Positions 50,405-58,237 of a stretch of 64,000 nucleotides of DNA are shown here, one piece after another. The stretch is from contig JAEWTL010000026.1 of assembly GCA_023459495.1 (NCBI GenBank), positions 62,001 through 126,000 of the forward strand. Reading direction: 5' to 3'. The DNA comes from Bacillota bacterium. Lineage in GTDB: Bacteria; Bacillota; Clostridia; Christensenellales; SZUA-584. A program made the translations under genes and the position numbers. Each line of letters opens with the position of its first letter. The first letter of the stretch is position 1. The notes beneath the pieces were generated by a model. The model saw only the letters and a list, made by a program, of their open reading frames with translations. It was not told where the DNA came from and did no database searches.

Positions 50405-51490
50405 TTAACCTAGTACTTTAACGCGGTTCTCGAATTCTGCTATCTCCTTTGCATCCTTCAGCACACCGATCTCAAGATGCACCGTTTCACAGCCGTAAGG
50501 CGCAATCATGCGCATCCGTCCGCTTTCCTTCCAGGCTTCCCGGCCTATCGGCCTGCAGTTCCCCGGCTCCAGCCCCATCACATACTCAGAAACGCCACAC
50601 ATTTTCCACTGGTTGAATTCCGGAAGCTCCGCTTTTTTATAACGGATGTATGCGCCGCCCTCAAGTGTATCACTTACGAGTCCTGCAGCCGTAAAGCCCT
50701 CTTTGTCGGTGCACATGTCGTGGAAATATAAGTTCTCCTTTTCTAAAGGCACGGGTGCTCCGAATACCGAAAAATCCTTCATCTTCCTGCGCGAATACGC
50801 ATCATTCGGTTCAATACTCTTGTTTTTGATGATGAGTCGGCTTCCTTCCTGCGCAATGGGATAACCGATGTTGATGTGGTACAACAGCATCAAGGGCAGT
50901 TCCCGGCAGGAATGGTTTTCGATACGGTCCGTGATAAACAGTCGGCTCTCTCCCATTACGCATTTGATTTCGCGGCTGAGCACGAAGCACTCGCCCTGTA
51001 GCTGTGCTTCCTTCACCTTTCCGCTCACCTTAATTACGCAACGTTCATCGTCCGTCCAGTCTTCCTGTACGCAAACCTGATAAGACCCGGAATGCGTGAT
51101 ACGGCCATGCAGGCCATAGTGCTGTTCACCCAATGTATCGTGTATATCGGTGCTCGGCGCGCCCACATTGGAGAGCCCGCAGGTGGTGAGCAACCCGCCA
51201 AAAAAACCTCGCACCCACTCAAGGCCCGTACTGTCGTAGTATGCCGGTGCCACGATGCCCGTCTTGCTCATATAGCTGACCGGAGCTCCCTTGTACGAAC
51301 AGTGAGCGATATCCATGCCTCGGCCGGGAAGCACCGTAAATTCAAAGCCCGTGCCAGTGCGCACTTCCACAGCTTCGACGCCCTTCTCCTTGCCTTCAAG
51401 AAATTCGTATCGACGCGCCCCTGCAAACTGGCTCATGTCCCCGGCAAAGCGCATCAGTGTTCTTCCGCCGCTGAGCACAAAATCCTTCAT
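50405..51490 (-). CDS. DUF4432-family aldose-epimerase-like protein
   Basis: A 361-residue protein with a galactose-mutarotase-like beta-sandwich pattern: FEFTVLPGRGMDIAHCSYKG, EWVRGFFGGLLTTCGLSNVG, HYGLHGRITHS and MLLYHINIGYPI. These match the DUF4432 family, which contains aldose epimerase relatives. It likely acts on a sugar anomer or related epimer in this operon. The catalytic details are not established for the family. Confidence 0.8.
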   Translation of the reverse strand: MKDFVLSGGRTLMRFAGDMSQFAGARRYEFLEGKEKGVEAVEVRTGTGFEFTVLPGRGMDIAHCSYKGAPVSYMSKTGIVAPAYYDSTGLEWVRGFFGGLLTTCGLSNVGAPSTDIHDTLGEQHYGLHGRITHSGSYQVCVQEDWTDDERCVIKVSGKVKEAQLQGECFVLSREIKCVMGESRLFITDRIENHSCRELPLMLLYHINIGYPIAQEGSRLIIKNKSIEPNDAYSRRKMKDFSVFGAPVPLEKENLYFHDMCTDKEGFTAAGLVSDTLEGGAYIRYKKAELPEFNQWKMCGVSEYVMGLEPGNCRPIGREAWKESGRMRMIAPYGCETVHLEIGVLKDAKEIAEFENRVKVLG

Positions 51491-51500
51491 GGCACCCTCC

Positions 51501-52643
51501 TCACAGCTTCTTTCTGACGCATTCTCGTACGATCTTTACGAACTCGTTGGCTGTTTTAACGGGATCGCGTTTAGTGGGAACCAGACCGCCTACCTCGTCC
51601 ACCGCATAGTCATCCAGCAGGAATGTCGCAAACATAATTCCTCTGAAGTCGTCGATGTTCTCAAACAGCCGGGTATAGTACTGCTCAATCTGCTCGGGTA
51701 CGCCATCCTGAATGATAACGGCCAGTTTGCCTCGCCCCACCTTATCGACGAACTTCGTAAAGATGTCGTACTGGCCCATGGGTGAGTTGTTGACAGCACG
51801 AATGTTTTTGATCTTTAGAATATTGTCAGCCTGATGCAGCCCCTTGCCGCAAAAATGCAGAGTGCCGCCGCCAAATTCGGTGAAGATGCGCGAGTAGTGC
51901 GGCACCACGAATTCTTCGTACTGCTCAGGCCCCAATGTTACAAGGTCGTCGTCCGAGAGCCAGATACCGGACTTGGGCGACCACAGCCCCTGCAGGCCAT
52001 TGCTCGAGTCCAGTGGCTCGCCCGCAATCTCCTTCTGCAGCTTCGTCCACTGGATCAACGCTTCGGTAATGATTGCCATGAGATCGTGCACGGCCTGCGG
52101 TTCCTCGTACATCCAGATGAACAGGTTCTCGTAGCCGCAAAGCTGTGCCGCTGTTGAAAGCGGACTGTTCATGTCCGTGAGACCGATGGGCAAATCGCTG
52201 TGCACCTTCGCATATTCCATACATTGAATTACCCTCGGCATCCAGCCACTGCTGTATGGGTCGGGCAGATGCAGCTTTGCAATATCCTCCACCTGCTGAA
52301 TCACGATATCCGCAATGGCCGGATCGTCACCGTTGCCCGTCGCAGGTTTCACCTTGCTGCCAAAGGCAGATGCCAAAACTCCCGTGCCATACCACGGCAT
52401 AAAGTAAGGCACCATATCGTCGTTGATCTGGGATAGATGCTGCTCATACGCGTTTTCCTGAAACTCCACCATGATCTTAGGGTCATCCCAGTACTGCGGC
52501 CGCGGCTTATTGCCGAAGCCAAAATAACAGGGCGTACCGATGAGGATCGGCAGCATATCGGCATCGGTCAAAGGTGCGCATTCAAACGCACGCCGAATTT
52601 TCTCCTTACGCCTCGTCAGGTCAAATCCGCGCCATTCGTTCAT
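51501..52643 (-). CDS. Second uroporphyrinogen decarboxylase/MtaA-superfamily protein
   Basis: A 380-residue relative of the protein at 45265-46374 but clearly diverged. The N-terminus is RRKEKIRRAFECAPLTDADM, with TDMNSPLSTAAQLCGYENLF in the middle. LHFCGKGLHQADNI places His263 and Cys265 in the same H-x-C-G zinc-ligand position. It is the first structural gene after the LacI regulator. A methyltransferase or other carbon-group transfer in sugar metabolism is possible; the reaction is unknown. Confidence 0.78.
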   Translation of the reverse strand: MNEWRGFDLTRRKEKIRRAFECAPLTDADMLPILIGTPCYFGFGNKPRPQYWDDPKIMVEFQENAYEQHLSQINDDMVPYFMPWYGTGVLASAFGSKVKPATGNGDDPAIADIVIQQVEDIAKLHLPDPYSSGWMPRVIQCMEYAKVHSDLPIGLTDMNSPLSTAAQLCGYENLFIWMYEEPQAVHDLMAIITEALIQWTKLQKEIAGEPLDSSNGLQGLWSPKSGIWLSDDDLVTLGPEQYEEFVVPHYSRIFTEFGGGTLHFCGKGLHQADNILKIKNIRAVNNSPMGQYDIFTKFVDKVGRGKLAVIIQDGVPEQIEQYYTRLFENIDDFRGIMFATFLLDDYAVDEVGGLVPTKRDPVKTANEFVKIVRECVRKKL

Positions 52644-52655
52644 AATCTGTCTCCT

Positions 52656-53693
52656 TTATTCCAATTCGTTCATCATGCGGTCAAAGCTGGTTTTTAACAG
52701 CAGCATCGGACTGACAGTCTGCTCTGATGGTGTTATGCGCTCGGATATGCACTGGTAAAGACATGCGACAGCCATCTCTCCCTGACGAATCGGATTCTGG
52801 TATATAACTCCGCTGATTAATCCGCTGTCCACATACTCCTTGATGTCCGGGAAAACGTCAGTGGCCACGACTCGGATCGTGTTTTGGAGTCCCAATTCTG
52901 TGATGGCCCGGCAAATGGCTTCTGAATTGCCTGTTGCAATATAGATTCCGCCCACGTCAGGAATCTCAGTCAGCTTCTTACGTGCCAGCACATACGCCAG
53001 TTCTGGGTCATCTTGTGTCTCAAATACGGCATATTGAGAAAAGGTTTTTGATGATATTTCTGAGCAGAAGCTGTCGAGCTTCTTTTTATGGTCTTCAATA
53101 TCCTTGTTGCCGATAAAGACCACCACAGTCTTACCCGGCTGTACAATCAGGCTGATGAACTCGGCGGCAATCGTACCCGCCATCTCGGAATCTACCTGAA
53201 CGCAGGCCACCCTTTCACGCACCTGAGAGTCCGTACCAAGCATAACAACGGGTATGTTTTTCTTAATGTAATATTCCGAATAGCCCTTAACACCCGTAAC
53301 CGAACCGGGGCATAGTATTACGCCATCCACCTGTATCTCGGCCAGTTCATTCAGTGCTGCGACAATACCGTCATTGGAATACAAGCCATCATAATATCGG
53401 TATTCACCCTCCACGTTGAAACGGCTGATCTGCGCTAACCGCTTGTCGATACCCTTGCGGAGTTCGCCGTAGTATTCCTCCCATACGGCAGGCATAATGA
53501 TGCCCAGCTTCATGGTACTGCGCGCAAGCGCCTGTGCCACGGTATTCACCTGATACCCCATGTTCTCGGCTGTCTTAAGCACCGTTTCTCTTGTGCTTTC
53601 GCTTACACCTTTTTTGCCGCTTAAAGCTTTGCTGACTGCGCCTTTACTCAAGCCTGTTTGATCGGCAATATCCTTGATAGTGACTTTACTCAT
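52656..53693 (-). CDS. LacI-family transcriptional regulator
   Basis: A 345-residue repressor with the LacI helix-turn-helix at 1-50 (VTIKDIADQTGLSKGAVSKA, then GVSESTRETVLKTAENMGYQ) and a periplasmic-binding-like sugar-sensing domain (IIMPAVWEEYYGEL through GVIYQNPIRQGEMAVACLY). It is first in the operon it probably controls, 12 bases before the second UroD-like gene. The inducing sugar is unknown. Confidence 0.93.
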   Translation of the reverse strand: MSKVTIKDIADQTGLSKGAVSKALSGKKGVSESTRETVLKTAENMGYQVNTVAQALARSTMKLGIIMPAVWEEYYGELRKGIDKRLAQISRFNVEGEYRYYDGLYSNDGIVAALNELAEIQVDGVILCPGSVTGVKGYSEYYIKKNIPVVMLGTDSQVRERVACVQVDSEMAGTIAAEFISLIVQPGKTVVVFIGNKDIEDHKKKLDSFCSEISSKTFSQYAVFETQDDPELAYVLARKKLTEIPDVGGIYIATGNSEAICRAITELGLQNTIRVVATDVFPDIKEYVDSGLISGVIYQNPIRQGEMAVACLYQCISERITPSEQTVSPMLLLKTSFDRMMNELE

Positions 53694-53747
53694 TTCACTT
53701 TACCTTTTAATCAGATAGATTAGTTAACCGTTTTCTCTAATAATCTA

Positions 53748-53776
53748 TTTATACTATGCTTCTATCTAAATATCAA
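53748..53776 (-). promoter_or_regulatory. Sigma-A promoter of the LacI-led sugar operon
   Basis: On the minus strand TTGATA (53776-53771) and TATAAA (53753-53748) have a 17-base spacer. The leader contains GAAAACGGTTAAC around 53734-53722, with the central CG and A/T flanks often seen in LacI-family operators, but its symmetry is imperfect. Confidence 0.65.
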
Positions 53777-53964
53777 GAACTAAATTCAACACATATGTCT
53801 TTATTCTAATATTTTTTTGCTAAAATCACGAAATCGGTTTCTTTATCTTACTAAACCTTTTGGCAGGCAATTTTGTTTCAAATCGTTTTGCAGGCAAAGC
53901 TATACCTGGTGAAAGGTCGACTAATATGCGTTAATTTTAAGTGTCGTATTTTGATTCCATGTGG

Positions 53965-53993
53965 TTGACATCAGGTTAGGTTTGTATTAGAAT
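53965..53993 (+). promoter_or_regulatory. Sigma-A promoter of tRNA-Arg(ACG)
   Basis: TTGACA (53965-53970) and TAGAAT (53988-53993) with a 17-base spacer. The tRNA begins 22 bases beyond the -10 box. Confidence 0.75.
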
Positions 53994-54015
53994 AGGAAAG
54001 CGCTCAAAAATGAAT

Positions 54016-54092
54016 GTGCCCGTAGCTCAGCCGGATAGAGTGTTTGACTACGAATCAAAAGGTCGAGGGTTCGAATCCCCCCGGGCACGCCA
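54016..54092 (+). tRNA. tRNA-Arg, anticodon ACG
   Basis: Acceptor GTGCCCG/CGGGCAC pairs perfectly, the D arm is GCTCAGCCGGATAGAGT, the anticodon stem is TTTGA/TCAAA with loop CTACGAA giving anticodon ACG (inosine-modified, reading CGU/CGC/CGA), and the T loop is TTCGAAT. CCA is encoded at the end. Confidence 0.97.
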
Positions 54093-54097
54093 AAGAA

Positions 54098-54130
54098 AAA
54101 ATCCCTGAAGGAATCTGCTTCAGGGATTTT
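54098..54130. terminator. Bidirectional intrinsic terminator after tRNA-Arg and after the GH78 gene
   Basis: AAAATCCCTGAAG (54098-54110) pairs perfectly over 13 bp with CTTCAGGGATTTT (54118-54130). T-runs follow on both strands, stronger on the minus strand (TTTTTTC), so it can end both the tRNA transcript and the leftward glycoside operon. Confidence 0.85.
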
Positions 54131-54169
54131 GTTTATCTAAATACAACGGTTATCTTGAGAAATAATAGC

Positions 54170-56722
54170 TTACTTCGCAAATTCAGAGACAAACTCGTAC
54201 TCTCCGCTGACCAATTCATAGCTTTCTCTGTTCGGGAGGGCAAGCGTGCAGGCAGTGGAAACTGGTACTTTGACGTGAATGGTAAAGACATTGCAAGAGA
54301 TATTCCAATCAGATACTATCATTCCATATGGTGTATAAACGATGCCTCTGGCAAACGTGATACCGCCGCCAGGCTGGGGCGCTATCCGGAAGGTTCTATA
54401 TCCACCGCTCGTCGCCTCGATTCCGGCTATTCTCCGATAAAGCCAGTCACCTACAGCACCGTTGGCATAGTGGTTGAACGAAACCATGCCGCCCTTTGAG
54501 TCCTCATCCGAAGCGTCTCCTGTCAGCTCGCCGATATTAACCGTACCATCGGGGCGCAACGCGTCCCAGCGTTCCCATATGGTAGTACCCCCCGCTTTTA
54601 CTTCGTACAGCCATGAAGGACAGGTGTCCTGCAGCAACAGGTCGTATGCGGCATCCAAATACCCATTGTCAGACAGTGCAAACAACAGATAGGGAGTACC
54701 GGTAAAGCCGGTTGCCAGATGATTGCCCGCTGCGCGTACCAGCCGCTCGAGATTTTTCGCCATGGCCTCTCTTTCATTGCCTTCTGCCATGTTAAAGTAC
54801 AGCGGCAGTACGTACGCTGTCTGAAATTCCTTCTTTAGCTTCCCCGCTCCGTCGGTGAACACCTTCCGGTAGGCACGGATGATCTTTTTACGCAGCCCAC
54901 GATAATACGCCGCTTCCGTATTTTCACTAAGCAATTCGGCTATCTGCGCTGCTATAGCACACGAGTTGGCGAAATAGGCAGTCGCCACCCATTTACCCTT
55001 TTGAATCCACTGCTTTGCCGTCTCATCCGGTGCGCACCAGTCGCCAAAGTGAAACGGAAAACGCCAGATATACCGGCTGTTAGGCGTAAACGACATGAAG
55101 CCCGCCCACCACTTCGCAGCCTTTAGAAATTTCCTGATGCTGGAGTACTGCTGCTTCAGCAGTTGTTTATCGCCACGTGCCAAGTATTCCGCCCATGGTA
55201 CCAACACGCAGCTGTCGCCCCAGCAGGAGTTTGCCATTGAGGGCCACGAATCGCCTCCGCGCGGAATTACCATCGGCAGACCTCCGCCACGTCCCTGCTC
55301 TGCACGCATATCCCTCAGCCACTTGCCGATAAATCGGCTCATGTCGAAGTTATAGCATGCAGTTCGTGCAAAGACGGCAAAGTCACCCGTCCAGCCTTGC
55401 CGTTCATCACGCTGCGGACAGTCAGTGGGGATATCTACAAAATTGGACTTGCCGCCCCAGCGGATATTGCTCTGCAGCCTGTTAACCATCTCATTGGAGC
55501 ACTCAAAGCCTCCAGTCTCCTCAAAATCCGAGTGCAGTACCAGCGCAGTAAGTTCCAAATTCTCTGCCGCAATGCCGCTAACGCCCACATACCGAAATCC
55601 CATATATGTCAGCCGCGGCGAATAAGTCTGTTCCCCCTCCCGACAGATGTAGGTGGCAGTTGCCTTGGCGGTACGCAGGGATTTAACGAACATCTCGCCA
55701 TTCACCAGTACCTCGGCATGACGAAAGGTCACCCTTTGACCATGTTCAGCTGAAATTTCAGCTGAAATTGCACCCGCGAAATTCTGTCCGAAATCGAAGA
55801 TGAGCTCTCCGCCAGGTGATACGGTGTATGAAACCGGCTGCTTTACTTCCTGAACACGCACAGGGCAGCCGTATTGTGCTATCAAGACAGGCTTTTTACG
55901 CGGTCGTGTGATATCGGCCTTTTTCCAGCTTACCCTATCCAATTCCACCGTGGCATCGTAAGTCTCGCCATCGTACCACTCTGCCATGCGGTATGGGCTG
56001 TCCAAAGTGACCTCCCATGATTGGTCGGTGCAGATAAGCTCCAACGTACCATCCGCATACTCAACGTACAACTCACAAAGAAACGCCTGTCTGTCGGCAC
56101 TGATCTTGTTTTTCCTTTTATAGTTGAAGGAGCCTGCCGCCCAGCCTCCGGCAACGACCGCAGACAGCGTATTTTCCGCTAAAAGCTGTGCTGTCACATC
56201 GTAGGTTTGGTATTGTATCTGATGCTCATAGGAGGTAAATCCGGGGACGAAATAATCGTTCCCTACCTTTTCGCCGTTAAGTGCAAGTTCATAAACGCCA
56301 AGCGCAGTCGCGTTAATCCATGCGCGCCTAATCCCCTTTTTCAAGGTGAAACTTCGCCGGAATGCCATGGGGACTGGCGATACCTTATCCGGAAAATCGT
56401 AACTGGTATCCGTAATCCACTGCGCCTGCCAAGGCGTATCCATCCTGCCTGTTGAAAAGGAGGCCGAGGTCTGCGCGGTTTCACCGCTGACTCCGAAAGC
56501 AGTAATATGGATATCGTAAGACGTAAAAGGGCGAAGCTCTCCGCCATATTGGCTGTTGATCTGATCCTTGGTTTCTATTTTCCACTCTCCGGATGTAATA
56601 ACGGCTTTGAATAGAGCCTCGCCGGGTTTATCCGAATCCAGCATGAAAGATATATTAGGCGCTTTGTCGGCGATGCAGCCCTCAGTCAGATTGTCGATTT
56701 TAACACTTGATATTTTCAGCAT
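54170..56722 (-). CDS. Alpha-L-rhamnosidase, GH78 family
   Basis: An 850-residue glycosidase that removes terminal L-rhamnose. N-terminal beta-domains (about 1-350) include WQAQWITD and the DYFVPGFTSYEHQIQYQTYD block. The (alpha/alpha)6 catalytic domain has DIPTDCPQRDERQGWTGDFA with the acidic catalytic residues, and WLYEVKAGGTTIWERWDALR toward the C-terminus. No signal peptide is present, so it acts inside the cell on imported rhamnosides. GGAG precedes the start. Last gene of the operon, after the symporter. Confidence 0.94.
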   Translation of the reverse strand: MLKISSVKIDNLTEGCIADKAPNISFMLDSDKPGEALFKAVITSGEWKIETKDQINSQYGGELRPFTSYDIHITAFGVSGETAQTSASFSTGRMDTPWQAQWITDTSYDFPDKVSPVPMAFRRSFTLKKGIRRAWINATALGVYELALNGEKVGNDYFVPGFTSYEHQIQYQTYDVTAQLLAENTLSAVVAGGWAAGSFNYKRKNKISADRQAFLCELYVEYADGTLELICTDQSWEVTLDSPYRMAEWYDGETYDATVELDRVSWKKADITRPRKKPVLIAQYGCPVRVQEVKQPVSYTVSPGGELIFDFGQNFAGAISAEISAEHGQRVTFRHAEVLVNGEMFVKSLRTAKATATYICREGEQTYSPRLTYMGFRYVGVSGIAAENLELTALVLHSDFEETGGFECSNEMVNRLQSNIRWGGKSNFVDIPTDCPQRDERQGWTGDFAVFARTACYNFDMSRFIGKWLRDMRAEQGRGGGLPMVIPRGGDSWPSMANSCWGDSCVLVPWAEYLARGDKQLLKQQYSSIRKFLKAAKWWAGFMSFTPNSRYIWRFPFHFGDWCAPDETAKQWIQKGKWVATAYFANSCAIAAQIAELLSENTEAAYYRGLRKKIIRAYRKVFTDGAGKLKKEFQTAYVLPLYFNMAEGNEREAMAKNLERLVRAAGNHLATGFTGTPYLLFALSDNGYLDAAYDLLLQDTCPSWLYEVKAGGTTIWERWDALRPDGTVNIGELTGDASDEDSKGGMVSFNHYANGAVGDWLYRRIAGIEATSGGYRTFRIAPQPGGGITFARGIVYTPYGMIVSDWNISCNVFTIHVKVPVSTACTLALPNRESYELVSGEYEFVSEFAK

Positions 56723-56747
56723 AATAATGATCTCCTCTCAACGCACT

Positions 56748-58226
56748 TTACTCAGACGCTTCTGCCCGCAGTGCTTTTACCTCGTGGCGGGCCTTGATCT
56801 CCATTTGCTTGTTATTAATACCCTTTTCTACGCTCAGGAATATCAGCAGCGCAATCAGCACCACGCTGGTTAACGTCTCCAGCCCAACAAACGCGAAGGT
56901 AATCGTTGCCTGCACGGCCTGTGACTGTACGGCAATGAGTTGTCCGGCATCGTTATAGTAAGGCGCAACATATTCCGCGGAAGACAGCATACCATTGAAA
57001 ATGCCGGTGCAGATGCCTACCATTGCGACGGCGATGATGTTGTAAACCGACATGGCGATGCCATCGCAACGAAAGCCTGCTTTCCATTCGATATGGTCCA
57101 ATGTATCTGCAAAAAGCGCCATAAACACATATGCGCAGGGAAGCCCTCCGATATTCTTGATAAACTGGCCAGCCAGCACAACCACAAGTTTGGTCGGAAA
57201 CATCCAACAAATAGCGCTGCCAATGCCGTAAAGTATGAACCCGGCAAGCGTTACGTTCCGTTTACCGAATTTTTTAGCCAACGGCCATACCGCGAATATC
57301 CCGATACCCATCGGTATCCCTCCGATCATGGATACCAGTGTCTGTGTGATTCCGTCGTTATATGTGCCAAGTACGTAGTTGCAATAATACACAAGACCTA
57401 AGTTTTTAATGCTTGTACCAAGGGTGTAGATCAAAAAGTAGCCAAAAATGATGAGCATGTAGCGGTCAGTAAATATCGCTTTAAGTTGAGCGCTATATTT
57501 GATCTTATCATCCGTATCACCTGCAGTCTCCTCAGTGACCCGCTCTTTGGTGAAATAGTATTCGAGCAGCGTAAGCGGCAGTGCCACAATCGCGAGAACA
57601 CCCATTACGGTAATCCACAGGCCCTTGTCGATGCCGATCATTGGCATGATCACCATAGGAAACACCAGAGCCACGAGAATACCGCTCATCATGATCGTGG
57701 CGATCTGATTGAACACAGAAAGTTTACCGCGCTGGGTGGTATTACGGGTAGAGAGCGGCACCATAAGGTTATGGCTCATGTTGAAGATGGTGTAGGCAAA
57801 AGAGTAGAACAGGTTGTAAGACAGTATCACCCAAATGACTTTAACTGTTTCGTTGGATTCCGGTACAATGAACAACAGAAGCGCGGTAATCGTAAGCAGC
57901 GGGGCGGAAAGCAAAATCCACGGGCGGGCCTTGCCCTGTTTTGTACGCGTCCGGTCTATGATATACCCCATGATTACGTTAGTGATCGCATCAATGATTT
58001 TTGAGACAATTGGGAAGACGATCAGAAACGCGCCACCCCATACAGCGGTCAGTTTCAGAACGTCTGTATAGTATACATTCAGGTAGGTTGCCAATACGGC
58101 GTTCAGCAGCATCGCCCCAGCAGGGCCCAGCAGATATCCGAACCACCGTTCCTTCCCGGTTGTATCCGAAAGCTTTATCCGGGAATCAAATGTTTTTGTC
58201 TCGAAGAGTAGTTTTGCGCGTTTCAT
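56748..58226 (-). CDS. GPH/MFS-family glycoside:cation symporter
   Basis: A 492-residue permease with about twelve hydrophobic segments. GYIIDRTRTKQGKARPWIL is the loop signature of GPH (melibiose/glucuronide) carriers, and FNMSHNLMVPLSTRNTTQRG is another typical block. It would import an intact glycoside for the intracellular GH78 and GH3 enzymes either side of it. There are 11 bases between it and the GH3 gene. Confidence 0.92.
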   Translation of the reverse strand: MKRAKLLFETKTFDSRIKLSDTTGKERWFGYLLGPAGAMLLNAVLATYLNVYYTDVLKLTAVWGGAFLIVFPIVSKIIDAITNVIMGYIIDRTRTKQGKARPWILLSAPLLTITALLLFIVPESNETVKVIWVILSYNLFYSFAYTIFNMSHNLMVPLSTRNTTQRGKLSVFNQIATIMMSGILVALVFPMVIMPMIGIDKGLWITVMGVLAIVALPLTLLEYYFTKERVTEETAGDTDDKIKYSAQLKAIFTDRYMLIIFGYFLIYTLGTSIKNLGLVYYCNYVLGTYNDGITQTLVSMIGGIPMGIGIFAVWPLAKKFGKRNVTLAGFILYGIGSAICWMFPTKLVVVLAGQFIKNIGGLPCAYVFMALFADTLDHIEWKAGFRCDGIAMSVYNIIAVAMVGICTGIFNGMLSSAEYVAPYYNDAGQLIAVQSQAVQATITFAFVGLETLTSVVLIALLIFLSVEKGINNKQMEIKARHEVKALRAEASE

Positions 58227-58237
58227 GGATGACCTCC

